64,000 nt of DNA. Source: Bradyrhizobium canariense (lineage in GTDB: Bacteria > Pseudomonadota > Alphaproteobacteria > Rhizobiales > Xanthobacteraceae). The stretch's first letter is position 1. The number at the start of each line of letters is the position of its first letter. Of this stretch, positions 52,358 to 61,311 are shown piece after piece. The notes under the pieces were generated by a model that saw only the letters and a list, made by a program, of their open reading frames with translations, was not told where the DNA came from and did not search any database. Made by a program: the position numbers and the translations under genes. Location: positions 186,001-250,000 of the forward strand of contig NZ_JAFCKJ010000010.1 in the NCBI RefSeq assembly GCF_018130465.1, in the 5' to 3' direction.

Positions 52358-53427
52358 CGCAAGACCTGCCCGTTCGCCGCATCGAACAAATGCGTCTTGC
52401 CTGGCTGCGGACGAAGGCCGAGGCGATCACCGACCTTCGGCCGCAACGACGGATCGACCCGCGCGATGGCCGATACGCCGGCGAGATCGAAATGAATCAA
52501 CGTATCCGAGCCGAGCGGCTCGACGAGCTTGACGTTGATGGCAATGCCATCGGCAGTAGCAGCGGCCACGGCAAAATGCTCGGGACGAATGCCGATGACG
52601 GCGCTGCCGGCCTGCCGCAGGTGGCTCGCGGTCTCGCCGTCCACGGGTACAACCGCTCCGCCCTGCGACAGGGTCGCCCGCTCCTCCCGCCACGCGACCG
52701 GGAAGAAATTCATGGCGGGCGAGCCGATGAAACCGGCGACGAACTGGTTGGCTGGCCGCTCGTAGACCGTCTCGGGCGTGTCGTATTGCTGGATCGTGCC
52801 GCTCTGGAGCACCACGATCCGGTCGGCCATGGTCATGGCCTCGATCTGGTCGTGGGTCACGAAGACCATGGTGGTCATGAGCTGCTGCGACAGCGCCTTG
52901 ATCTCGGCGCGGACCTGCCCGCGCAGTTTCGCGTCGAGGTTGGACAGCGGTTCGTCGAACAGGAACGCCTTGGGATTGCGCACGATCGCACGGCCCATGG
53001 CGACGCGCTGGCGCTGGCCGCCGGAGAGCTCCTTCGGCTTGCGGTCGAGATAAGGCTCGATGTGCAGGAGCGCAGCGGCGCGCTTCACCCGCGCGTCGAT
53101 CTCCGCTTTCGGCGTTCCCCGCAGCTCAAGGGCGAACGACATGTTGTCGTAGACTCGCATGTGCGGATAGAGCGCATAGTCCTGAAACACCATCGCGATG
53201 TCGCGCTGCGCGGCCTGCACGCCATTGACGCGCTTGTCGCCGATGTAGATGTCGCCGGACGTGATCGGCTCGAGGCCTGCAATGATCCGGAGCAAGGTCG
53301 ACTTGCCGCAACCGGACGGCCCGACGAACACGACGAACTCATGGTCCGCGATCTCCAGATTGAGATCCGGGATCACGGTGAAATTGCCGTAGCGCTTGAC
53401 GAGGTTGCGGATCGAGATCGAGGCCAT
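52354..53427 (-). CDS. CUT1 sugar ABC transporter ATPase (MsmK/UgpC type)
   Basis: 357 residues: GPSGCGKST, LSGGQRQRVAMGRAI, AFLFDEPLSNLD, and C-terminal TOBE/MalK-type domains (ANQFVAGFIGSPAMNFF, IGIRPEHF). ATPase of the carbohydrate importer encoded by the two permeases and binding protein upstream. Six bases after the alcohol dehydrogenase gene. Confidence 0.95.
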   Translation of the reverse strand: MASISIRNLVKRYGNFTVIPDLNLEIADHEFVVFVGPSGCGKSTLLRIIAGLEPITSGDIYIGDKRVNGVQAAQRDIAMVFQDYALYPHMRVYDNMSFALELRGTPKAEIDARVKRAAALLHIEPYLDRKPKELSGGQRQRVAMGRAIVRNPKAFLFDEPLSNLDAKLRGQVRAEIKALSQQLMTTMVFVTHDQIEAMTMADRIVVLQSGTIQQYDTPETVYERPANQFVAGFIGSPAMNFFPVAWREERATLSQGGAVVPVDGETASHLRQAGSAVIGIRPEHFAVAAATADGIAINVKLVEPLGSDTLIHFDLAGVSAIARVDPSLRPKVGDRLGLRPQPGKTHLFDAANGQVLR

Positions 53428-53433
53428 GATCGG

Positions 53434-54438
53434 TTAATCCAGCGCCAAGACGGGCTTGATCAGCTCGCCCTTGGCGAAGCGGGCGAAATTCTCAGGCAAA
53501 GTCGAGAGGCCGAACTCGCCATCGACGAGGACACGGTATTCGCCCTTGTACTTTCGCAGCAGCTCGACATTCGGCTCGAAATCGGACACCGGGAAGTAGA
53601 ACGTCCTGATCATGTAGAAATCCTTGCGGCGGAACACCTTGCCCTCCTCGATGGTCCAGGGGGCGGCGTTCTCGCCGACCAGCACCAGCGCACCGCGCGG
53701 CAGGACGAGCTCGATGCCGAGGTTGCGGGCCGCATGCGCGCCGGAGCATTCCATGATGAGAGAGAAGCGCTTCGAGGTATCTCCGACCGGATGCGCCTTC
53801 GCGCCAAACGATTGCGCGATCTCGAGCCGCGCCGCATTCGGATCGGCCACGTAGATGTCGTCGTAGCCGAGCGCGCGCAGCGCCAGCACGACACCAAGAC
53901 CGACGGGTCCAGCGCCCATCACAAGGACCGATCCCGCTTCGCCCGGAGGCACGACACGACTGACGAACCGGACGGCGTGGCCGGACGTGCCGATGGTGTC
54001 GAGCAGCAGCGGCGCGAGGCTGTCCTCGATGTCGTCGGGGACCGGCAGCAGGCAGTTTTCCGGCACTGGCACATACTCGGCATAGCCACCCGGCCTGTTC
54101 CAGCCGATCAGGCTGGAAACCTCCAGGCACATCTGGGTGTCGCCGCGCTTGCAGGCAGCGCAGTGATCGCAGTGCAACGGAATGTACACGGCGCAGCGGC
54201 TGCCATGCAGCCGATGACCGGGCTGTTCGACCACGCCAAAGATCTCGTGCCCGGCGGTGAATTCGGCGCCCTTATGCCAGAGCTTGAAGTCCGAGCCGCA
54301 CAGCGCGGTGCGGGAGACGCGCACCAGCACCTCGCCCGTCCCGACGTCGGGCAGCATCACACGTTCGATGGTGATGCGGTCGTTGCCGTGAAAGACCGCT
54401 GCTTGCATGATCGACTTCGGACGGGGCGATATGTTCAT
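53434..54438 (-). CDS. Zinc-dependent medium-chain alcohol dehydrogenase
   Basis: 334 residues. Catalytic zinc ligands Cys47 (ALCGSD) and His64-Glu65 (AGHE); structural zinc cysteines 90, 93, 96 and 104; Rossmann motif VMGAGPVGLG near 175. Resembles sorbitol/threonine dehydrogenase relatives. Begins at ATG 54438. Lies between the permease and ATPase genes of the sugar importer, so it probably oxidises the imported polyol or sugar. Confidence 0.92.
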   Translation of the reverse strand: MNISPRPKSIMQAAVFHGNDRITIERVMLPDVGTGEVLVRVSRTALCGSDFKLWHKGAEFTAGHEIFGVVEQPGHRLHGSRCAVYIPLHCDHCAACKRGDTQMCLEVSSLIGWNRPGGYAEYVPVPENCLLPVPDDIEDSLAPLLLDTIGTSGHAVRFVSRVVPPGEAGSVLVMGAGPVGLGVVLALRALGYDDIYVADPNAARLEIAQSFGAKAHPVGDTSKRFSLIMECSGAHAARNLGIELVLPRGALVLVGENAAPWTIEEGKVFRRKDFYMIRTFYFPVSDFEPNVELLRKYKGEYRVLVDGEFGLSTLPENFARFAKGELIKPVLALD

Positions 54439-54445
54439 CAGATAC

Positions 54446-55273
54446 CTAGCCTTTCACCGCGCCGAGCGTCAGTCCCGACACCAGCCAGCGCTGAACCAGA
54501 GCCGCCAGCACCAGCGGCGGCAATGCGATCAGCGTCGCCGCAGCCATGAGTGCGCCCCATTGCGTGGAGCCTTCGCCAATGAAATTGAAGGCCGCCGCGA
54601 TCAGCGTCTTGGTGTCGCCATTGGAGAGCACCAGCGCAAACAGGAAGTAGTTCCACGAAAATACGAAGGCGAGGATCGCCGACACCGCGACGCCGGACGC
54701 CACCAGCGGCAGCGCGATGCGCCAGAGGATGCGCGTAACGCCACATCCATCCACTTGCGCGGCCTCGAAGACGCTACGCGGGATGCCATCGAAGGACGGC
54801 AGCAGAACCCAGATCACGATCGGCAGCGTGATCACCGCATGGCTGAGGATCAGCGCAGTGTAGGAGCCGATCATGCCGACCTGCCGGAACATGACGTACC
54901 ACGGCAGGAGGAACAGAGTGCCCGGCGCCATGCGTGCCGCCAGCGTCAGGATCGCCGGCCACGAAATCCGCGTCCAGGACACGGCGAAGGCGGCGGGAAT
55001 TCCGAACAGCAATCCGAGCGCGGTCGAGCCGACGGTCACGATCAGGCTGTTGACGGCGTAGCTCATGAACGGTGTGGTCTTGGTCAGTTCGACGTAATTA
55101 TCCAGCGTCGGTGTGAAGATCAGCGTCGGCGGATAAGCCGTCACCTCGAACGACGGCTTGAACGAGGACAGAACCATCCAGACTGTAGGGGCCATGATGA
55201 TGACACCGGCCAGCACGAGCTGCACCAAATTTAGCCATCGTATCCAGCGATCGGTATTGGCTGCGTCCGTCAT
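54446..55273 (-). CDS. CUT1 sugar ABC transporter permease (MalG type)
   Basis: 275 residues, six hydrophobic helices and the EAA loop EAAQVDGCGVTRILWRIALP. ATG 55273 overlaps the MalF-type stop. Second permease of the sugar importer. Confidence 0.94.
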   Translation of the reverse strand: MTDAANTDRWIRWLNLVQLVLAGVIIMAPTVWMVLSSFKPSFEVTAYPPTLIFTPTLDNYVELTKTTPFMSYAVNSLIVTVGSTALGLLFGIPAAFAVSWTRISWPAILTLAARMAPGTLFLLPWYVMFRQVGMIGSYTALILSHAVITLPIVIWVLLPSFDGIPRSVFEAAQVDGCGVTRILWRIALPLVASGVAVSAILAFVFSWNYFLFALVLSNGDTKTLIAAAFNFIGEGSTQWGALMAAATLIALPPLVLAALVQRWLVSGLTLGAVKG

Positions 55274-56160
55274 GACCACGCCACCGCGCCGCGTAGGCGG
55301 TTGAAGGCCAGTACGGCGCCGAACACGATCGCCGTCAGCGTCAGCATCAAGGCGCTGGCATAGCCGATGTTGAAGAATTCGAAGCCGACCCGGAAGCCGT
55401 AGATGTTGAGCGTGTTCGACGCGTTGCCGGGACCGCCCTGGGTCGTGATGTAGATGATGTCAAAAAAGCGGAGCAGGTCGACGCTGCGCAGGATCGCCGC
55501 CGTGACGATCGTCGGGAGCAACAAAGGCAGTGTAATGCGCTGAAAGGTCTTGAATGGCGACGCGCCATCGATCTGAGCAGCCTCGTAGACACTGGGAGGC
55601 AAGGATTGCAGGCCGCCCAGCACGATCAAGGCGACATATGGCGTCCACTGCCAGCTGTCGATCAGCGCGACGGTCGGAATGACCCAGGTCGGCGAAGCCA
55701 GCCAGTCCGACGGTGGCAGGCCGAAGGATTGCAGGATATAGTTGGCGGCGCCCAGCGAGGGATCGAGGATCACCAGCCACATCATGCCGGCCACCACCGG
55801 CGGCATCATGAAGGGCGAGATGAACAGTGAACGCACGATTCCCGGCAGGCGCTTGGCGTGAAACAGCACCAGCGCGAGCCAGACACCGAAGACGAGCTGG
55901 AGCACCAGCGAGAGCACAAAGAGCGCAACCGTGACCCACAGCCCATGCCAGAACTCGTAGTCGGAGATCAGCTTCGAGTAATTGGCAAGGCCCGCGAAGG
56001 ACTGCTTGCCGGTCGAGGAAAACGTCTGGAAGCCGAGCCAGATCGTGTAGACGACCGGAAACGCGATCATCGCGACCGTGAAGATCACGGCCGGCGCCGA
56101 TAGCGCAGACATCTCCAGCTTCTGCCGGTCCTGCGTGAGTGTCGCAGCCGCATCAGACAT
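55270..56160 (-). CDS. CUT1 sugar ABC transporter permease (MalF type)
   Basis: 296 residues, six hydrophobic helices and the EAA loop EAAQIDGASPFKTFQRITLP. Separated from the binding-protein gene by 60 bases with a stem-loop. Confidence 0.94.
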   Translation of the reverse strand: MSDAAATLTQDRQKLEMSALSAPAVIFTVAMIAFPVVYTIWLGFQTFSSTGKQSFAGLANYSKLISDYEFWHGLWVTVALFVLSLVLQLVFGVWLALVLFHAKRLPGIVRSLFISPFMMPPVVAGMMWLVILDPSLGAANYILQSFGLPPSDWLASPTWVIPTVALIDSWQWTPYVALIVLGGLQSLPPSVYEAAQIDGASPFKTFQRITLPLLLPTIVTAAILRSVDLLRFFDIIYITTQGGPGNASNTLNIYGFRVGFEFFNIGYASALMLTLTAIVFGAVLAFNRLRGAVAWS

Positions 56161-56186
56161 GCGTCCGTTTCCTTGATCGAGTGAGA

Positions 56187-56212
56187 TGCCGGCCGGCGCG
56201 AAGCCGCCGGCA
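56187..56212 (-). terminator. Intercistronic stem-loop after the sugar-binding-protein gene
   Basis: TGCCGGC, an unpaired C, GGC, loop GCGAA, GCC, GCCGGCA: ten base pairs with one bulge, no T-run. Typical of hairpins that protect the binding-protein part of an importer mRNA. Confidence 0.6.
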
Positions 56213-56220
56213 CCGGGCGA

Positions 56221-57522
56221 TTACTTCTGCGCGATCAGCGCATCGAGCGCCTTGTCGGCATCCGCACAAGCCTGGTCGATCGGCTTCTGCTTCAGGATCA
56301 GATCCTGTACCGCCTGCCCGATGAACTCGCGCGATTCCGGATTGGCGACGATGGGATAACCAACCTCGGAGGAACCCTTGGTCGCGAGCACGTCGAGCGC
56401 GGCTTGCCATTCCTTGCGCACCGGCTCCTCGTCGATCCACTTCCGGTACTCGGGATCCTTGGCGACGGACGGACGCGGCGGCGCGATGCCCTGGAGCGCC
56501 ATCTTCTTCTGCACCTCCGGGCTGGTCGCCCATTGCACGAAGTACCAGGCCGCGTCCGGCTGCTTGCTGTGCGAGGACACCGCCATGCCCCAACCGATCG
56601 TGGTCGGCACCTGGCCGGCTTCACCCGCCGGGAACGGCAACAGGCCGGTGTCCTTGAGGCGCGCACCACCTTCCGTCACCGTGCGCAATTCATTCGACGA
56701 TTCGAACGCCATCGCTGCGCGGCCGCTGCGGTACAGTGCCGAAATCTGCTGGAAGCTGTAATTGACGACGCCGGGCGGTCCGAAATCGCGCAGCAGGCGG
56801 CTATAGGTGTCGAGCGCCTCCTTGGCCTTGGCCGAGCAGAGATTCGACTTGCCGTTGGCGATGTAGCTTCCGCCGATATTGTGCAACATATTGCTGAAGG
56901 TGTAGGCGACCGCGGGCTTCAGGCCGCGCGAAACGAACGGCGTGACTGCGCTGTCGCAGGCCTTGATCTTCTCGGCGGCTGCTTCTACGTCCTTGATGGT
57001 TTTCGGCGCCTCGAGGCCGCACTTCTTGAAGATGTCGGTGCGGTAATAAAAGATCGGCCCTTCCAGATTCATCGGCATGCTGGTCAGCTTGCCGCCGAAG
57101 GTCGCGGCCTTCAGCAAGGCCTGGCTCAACCCGGCCGGTTCGTAGTCCTTGGCAACCTCGCTCTTGGCCATCGCCGTGAGATCGGCGTACCAGCCGGCGG
57201 CGGCGAATTGCTCGCCCTCGCGCGATGGCAGCGTCATGAACACGTCGACCTCGTCGCTGTTCGCATTCATGACCGTGACCAGACGCTGGCGCATCTGCTG
57301 TTCCTGATAGCCGTCAACCTTCAAGGTCATGCCGGTCAGCTTTTCGAAATCGGCCTTGAAGGTCAGGAGCGCCTGCGACACCGGGTTGTTATTGGCGAGA
57401 AAAGTGACGGTCTTGCCCTTGAACTTCATCCAGTCGAAGTCGGCCGCATGCGCCTGCGCACTGACCGCGGCAATTGCGAGAACCGGCAACGCGACATGCG
57501 TCGCGAGCATCCTGGCCTTCAT
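56221..57522 (-). CDS. CUT1 sugar ABC transporter substrate-binding protein
   Basis: 433 residues with a signal peptide cleaved after AHA near residue 26. SBP_bac_1 fold: VTFLANNNPVSQALLTFKAD, LTSMPMNLEGPIFYYRTDIF and GWGMAVSSHSKQPDAAWYFV. GGGAGGAG precedes the ATG at 57522. First gene of the sugar operon with a LacI operator upstream. Binds a mono- or oligosaccharide or polyol. Confidence 0.95.
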   Translation of the reverse strand: MKARMLATHVALPVLAIAAVSAQAHAADFDWMKFKGKTVTFLANNNPVSQALLTFKADFEKLTGMTLKVDGYQEQQMRQRLVTVMNANSDEVDVFMTLPSREGEQFAAAGWYADLTAMAKSEVAKDYEPAGLSQALLKAATFGGKLTSMPMNLEGPIFYYRTDIFKKCGLEAPKTIKDVEAAAEKIKACDSAVTPFVSRGLKPAVAYTFSNMLHNIGGSYIANGKSNLCSAKAKEALDTYSRLLRDFGPPGVVNYSFQQISALYRSGRAAMAFESSNELRTVTEGGARLKDTGLLPFPAGEAGQVPTTIGWGMAVSSHSKQPDAAWYFVQWATSPEVQKKMALQGIAPPRPSVAKDPEYRKWIDEEPVRKEWQAALDVLATKGSSEVGYPIVANPESREFIGQAVQDLILKQKPIDQACADADKALDALIAQK

Positions 57523-57577
57523 CGAACTCTCCTCCCGGCCGGCCGCCTTATGCTGGCGGCCTTTTCTGAACACTACT

Positions 57578-57618
57578 TGAAAACGGTTACATCCTAAGCA
57601 TCGTCGCAGCGCTGTCAA
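57578..57618 (-). promoter_or_regulatory. Promoter and LacI operator of the sugar operon
   Basis: On the reverse strand TTGACA (57613-57618), 16-base spacer, TAGGAT (57591-57596), then TGTAACCGTTTTCA (57578-57591), which fits the TGNAANCGNTTNCA consensus of LacI-family operators. The operator touches the -10 and covers the start of transcription, a textbook repression layout. Confidence 0.8.
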
Positions 57619-57641
57619 GCGATGGACAAGCCGGGTAATCT

Positions 57642-57665
57642 GCGGCAAATTCACAATATTGCCGC
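57642..57665. repeat. Inverted repeat upstream of the LacI gene
   Basis: GCGGCAA and TTGCCGC, perfect 7-base arms 10 bases apart around an AT-rich centre (ATTCACAATA), 38 bases before the regulator ATG. Could be a second operator or an mRNA hairpin. Confidence 0.4.
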
Positions 57666-57702
57666 TACTGATCAGCCCCTAGCTGGATGTACCGATACAT
57701 TC

Positions 57703-58737
57703 ATGAGACTGACGAACGCCAAATCTGTGAAGCAGGGCATCCGTGCGGTGGCGGCGCGCGCCGGCGTGTCGACGGCGTCCGTCTCGCGCGCACTCAACAA
57801 TCCCGGCGCGGTGAGCCCTTCCTTGCGCGCGCGCATCGAACAGGCCATCGACGCGCTCGGCTACATCCCGCACGCACCGGCGCGCATCCTGTCGTCGCGG
57901 CGCTCACGCACGCTCGGCGCGATCGTGCCGACGATCGACAACACGATGTTCGCGCGCGGTATCGCCTCCCTGCAGCAATATCTGTCGTCAGTCGGATACA
58001 TGCTGTTTCTCACCACCAGCGGATATGATCTTGACGTCGAGCTCGAGCAGGCGCGCAACCTGGTCAGCCGCGGCGTCGACGGCCTGGTGCTGCGCGGCGA
58101 TTGTCATCATGACGGATTGCGCAAGCTGCTCGCGGACAATGCGGTGCCCTTCATCAATGTCGGCATCTATCAGCCCGACCGTCCTTACCCTTGCGTCGGA
58201 ACCGACAACGAAGCTGCTGCTCACCGCGCAGCTGCACATGTCATCGAGCTCGGCCACCGCCGCATCGGAATCGTCTCGGCGCTTCAGCGCAACAACGACC
58301 GCGCCAGCGCGCGCGTCGCCGGTTTTCGCCGCGCGCTCGTCGAGAACGGCCTCGAGCTGCCCCCGCAATGGCACGTCGAGGTGCCCTATACGCTCGACGA
58401 TGCGCGCGAGGCGGCCCGCTATCTCCTCAGTCTCGACGACCGCCCGACCGCCGTAGTGTGCGGCAACGACGTCATCGCCTATGGCGTGCTGCTCGAGGCG
58501 GAGCGCAGCGGCTATTCCGTGCCGCGCGACTTGTCAGTCATCGGCTTCGACGACCTCGACTGGAGCCGCCATCTGCGACCGAGCCTGACCACGATCCACG
58601 TCCCGACCGGGGAAACCTGGCAGCGCGCCGGGGAATATCTGGTGCGAAACCTCGCCGGCGAGCAGACCATCATCCACCGCGAAATCGACTTTTCGCTGGT
58701 GGTCCGCGAATCGACGGCTCCGCCGCTCAAATCCTGA
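57703..58737 (+). CDS. LacI-family transcriptional regulator of the sugar operon
   Basis: 344 residues: helix-turn-helix IRAVAARAGVSTASVSRALN (13-32), then a sugar-binding effector domain (HVIELGHRRIGIVSALQRNN, AVVCGNDVIAYGVL, SVIGFDDLDWS). ATG 57703 is preferred; an ATG at 57622 would add 27 residues of poor coding character. Divergent from the CUT1 operon and cotranscribed with an SDR 15 bases downstream. Confidence 0.93.
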   Translation: MRLTNAKSVKQGIRAVAARAGVSTASVSRALNNPGAVSPSLRARIEQAIDALGYIPHAPARILSSRRSRTLGAIVPTIDNTMFARGIASLQQYLSSVGYMLFLTTSGYDLDVELEQARNLVSRGVDGLVLRGDCHHDGLRKLLADNAVPFINVGIYQPDRPYPCVGTDNEAAAHRAAAHVIELGHRRIGIVSALQRNNDRASARVAGFRRALVENGLELPPQWHVEVPYTLDDAREAARYLLSLDDRPTAVVCGNDVIAYGVLLEAERSGYSVPRDLSVIGFDDLDWSRHLRPSLTTIHVPTGETWQRAGEYLVRNLAGEQTIIHREIDFSLVVRESTAPPLKS

Positions 58738-58752
58738 CGTGAGACCCTCCCG

Positions 58753-59487
58753 ATGAATTCCAATTTTTCCCTCGCCCCCGACTTTCATGCCGTCGTGATC
58801 GGCGGCGCCGGCGACATTGGCGCTGCGATCAGCAACCAGTTCTGCGATCTTGGCGCGACGGTGACCGCAACCGGAGCCAACGAGGCGGATCTCGCGCGCA
58901 CCCTGCTCAAGCCGCGTGCGAACCTGACGCTCGCGGCACTGGATGTGACGAACGACGACGCCGTGACGTCATTCGCGCGAGAGCAAAGGCGCGTCGACGC
59001 GCTCGTTAACTGCGCCGGTATTCTCGCGCGCGACAAGGAATTCGAGGTCGAGACCTTCATGAAGGTGCTCGACGTCAATCTCACCGGCACGTTCCGGACC
59101 TGCATGGCTTTCCGCCCGATGCTGGCGGAGCAGGAGGGCTCGATCGTCAACATCGCCTCGATGAATGCGACGCTGGCCCTGCCGCGGATTCCAGCCTATT
59201 GCGCCAGCAAGGGCGGCGTCGTGATGCTGACCAAGGCGCTTGCCTTGGCGTGGGCAGAAGACGGCATCCGCGTCAAAGCGGTCGCTCCCGGCTACATCGA
59301 AACGGCGATTAACGCTGCTGGCAGAACCGATCGCGCGCACTATCAGCGCATCGCCGACCGCACCGCGTTCAAGCGCTGGGGACAACCGGAGGACATCGCC
59401 GGCGCAGTCGCCTTCCTCTGCATGCCCGCCTCGCAATATGCGACCGGCACCGTCGTTGCTGTGGATGGCGGGTTTCTCGCGGGGTAG
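58753..59487 (+). CDS. Short-chain dehydrogenase/reductase
   Basis: 244-residue classical SDR: cofactor motif GGAGDIG (17-23), NCAG near 89, catalytic Ser in IASMNA and YCASK. Probably oxidises a sugar, polyol or lactone in the pathway controlled by the LacI regulator with which it is cotranscribed. Confidence 0.93.
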   Translation: MNSNFSLAPDFHAVVIGGAGDIGAAISNQFCDLGATVTATGANEADLARTLLKPRANLTLAALDVTNDDAVTSFAREQRRVDALVNCAGILARDKEFEVETFMKVLDVNLTGTFRTCMAFRPMLAEQEGSIVNIASMNATLALPRIPAYCASKGGVVMLTKALALAWAEDGIRVKAVAPGYIETAINAAGRTDRAHYQRIADRTAFKRWGQPEDIAGAVAFLCMPASQYATGTVVAVDGGFLAG

Positions 59488-59930
59488 TAGCTCGTACGAG
59501 ACGACTTCGTCCGCCCTGCGCCAAGAGCTGAGCGTGCCACTCCAGGACATCACCCGCGAAGAGCGGATCGAATTCGGAAGGAAACGGGCTACGCTAGGCG
59601 CTGGGCCGGCAACGCTTGCGATTGATTTCTCTTTCATTCGAAGCGATCCTATTGCACGCGGCGGCAGTCCACGGCAGTCGCGACCGCCATGCGGCAGGCG
59701 CGTGAAAATTCGGCGAGCCTGACGCCTATTGCACCGCGATGTTGATCGCGACGCAACATTCAAAATGAGACTGCCCGTTAAGCCACGCACGGCTCCGGCA
59801 CGTGCACTGCATCCGAGTTCGGTTAGCCTCCATTTCAAGAACCGTTGGCCTTGCCCGAACGCCGCACCGCGCGGCGGACGTGCCAGGGCGAGGTGAAAAC
59901 CAGCGACAAGAACGCCCAGGGAGGAGAGCA
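59488..59930. other. 443-base control region without a gene
   Basis: No credible gene; the first half has low coding character. A sigma54-like box lies at 59796-59811, and GGGAGGAG just before the binding-protein ATG. No terminator hairpin with T-run was seen after the SDR. Confidence 0.55.
59796..59811 (+). promoter_or_regulatory. Possible sigma54 promoter
   Basis: CGGCACGTGCACTGCA keeps the GG and GC doublets at -24/-12 spacing of TGGCACG-N4-TTGCA, with two mismatches. It would give a leader of about 110 bases before the binding-protein gene. No enhancer-binding protein gene is nearby. Confidence 0.35.
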
Positions 59931-61181
59931 ATGTTGAAAGGCAGTCTAGGACTGATCGCGTTGAGCAGCCTGTTACTTTCGGGCACCGCCTTCGCACAGG
60001 AGAAGATCAAGGTCGGCGTCACCGCGACGCTCGAAGGCACCTACACCGTGCTCGGCGAGGACGGCATCCGCGGCTTCCAGACGGCTCTCAACGTGCTCGG
60101 CAAGAAGGTCGGCGACAAGGAACTCGAGTTTGTCATCGCCTCGACCGACGCGACGCCGGACTCCGCTGTGCGAGCAGTGCGCAAGCTGATCGAGCAGGAC
60201 AAGGTGCAGATCCTGCTGTCGCCGCTGTCCGGAGACGAAGGCATCGCGGTCAAGAATTTTGCGAAGACCCATCCCGAACTGACCTTCATCAACGCCGCCT
60301 CCGGTGCGCAGGAAACGACCTATGTCGATCCGGCTCCGAACTTTTTCCGCTACAACATGGACGGCGCGCAGTGGCAGGTGGGCCTCGGCAAATACGCTTA
60401 CGAGGAAAAGAAGTATCGCAAGATCGCGACCGTCGGCGAAGACTATTCCTTCATCTATACCCAGGTGTTCGGGCTCGTGCTCGAATTCTGCGGTGCCGGC
60501 GGACAGGTCACCAACCGGCAATGGGTGCCGCTCGGCACCAAGGACTTTGCCTCGGTTATCGCCGCGCTGCCCGATGATGTCGATGCGATCTATCTCGGCC
60601 TCGGCGGCGCTGACGCTGTCAACTTCCTGAACCAGTACCAGCAGGCCGGCGGCAAGGCGCATCTGATGGGCGGCTCGATCATGATCGACCAAACCATTCT
60701 GTCGTCCAAGGGCAACGCCAAGAACGCGCTGGTCGGCACGCTGGCCGCCAGCGGTCAGGCCGACACCTGGGAGAACCCGAGTTGGCAGAAGTTCGTGAAG
60801 GACTATCAGGACGCCTTCCCACCCAACAAGCGCTTCCCGAGCCCCTCGCTGCTCGCCACCAACTATTACGACTCGACCATGGCGCTGATCCTGGCGTTGC
60901 GTCAGGTCAACGGCGATCTCTCCAACAACCAGGCCAAGTACAAGGAAGCCCTTGCCAAGATCGAGCTCGACGCACCCAACGGCAAGATCAAGCTGGACTC
61001 CAACCGCCAGGCGATCGGCACCAACTTCGTCACCGAGGTCGTCGACGACGGCAAGGGCGCGCTTTTTTCAAAGGTCGTCAAGGTGATCCCGAACGTCAAC
61101 CAAACGCTGGGCTACGATCCCGCGGTGTTTTCCAAGATCGGCTTGCCAAGCCGCACAGTACCGGAATGTAAGAAATACTGA
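59931..61181 (+). CDS. Branched-chain amino acid type periplasmic binding protein (LivK-like)
   Basis: 416 residues with a signal peptide (LGLIALSSLLLSGTAFA, cleaved near residue 22). Peripla_BP_6 fold: IKVGVTATLEGTYTVLGEDG, LTFINAASGAQETTY and IATVGEDYSFIYTQVFG. Binding protein of the importer whose permeases follow after the AraC gene. Ligand is probably an amino acid or aromatic/organic acid; not readable. Confidence 0.93.
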   Translation: MLKGSLGLIALSSLLLSGTAFAQEKIKVGVTATLEGTYTVLGEDGIRGFQTALNVLGKKVGDKELEFVIASTDATPDSAVRAVRKLIEQDKVQILLSPLSGDEGIAVKNFAKTHPELTFINAASGAQETTYVDPAPNFFRYNMDGAQWQVGLGKYAYEEKKYRKIATVGEDYSFIYTQVFGLVLEFCGAGGQVTNRQWVPLGTKDFASVIAALPDDVDAIYLGLGGADAVNFLNQYQQAGGKAHLMGGSIMIDQTILSSKGNAKNALVGTLAASGQADTWENPSWQKFVKDYQDAFPPNKRFPSPSLLATNYYDSTMALILALRQVNGDLSNNQAKYKEALAKIELDAPNGKIKLDSNRQAIGTNFVTEVVDDGKGALFSKVVKVIPNVNQTLGYDPAVFSKIGLPSRTVPECKKY

Positions 61182-61208
61182 CGTAATCTCGTTCGCGAGC
61201 CATGGTTG

Positions 61209-61265
61209 ACCGGGGAGAGATTTGCAAGGCGCGGACATCGTGCGCCCTTGCATTCTCTCCCCGGT
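61209..61265 (+). terminator. Long intercistronic stem-loop
   Basis: Outer arms ACCGGGGAGAGA (61209-61220) and TCTCTCCCCGGT (61254-61265) pair perfectly; inner GCAAGG-CGC pairs with GCGCCCTTGC. No T-run follows. Between the binding-protein gene and the AraC gene; probably protects the upstream mRNA or attenuates readthrough. Confidence 0.7.
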
Positions 61266-61311
61266 TGTTGAACGCTACCAAAAAATAGCAAGAGCTTTTG
61301 GGAGGAAAGGC

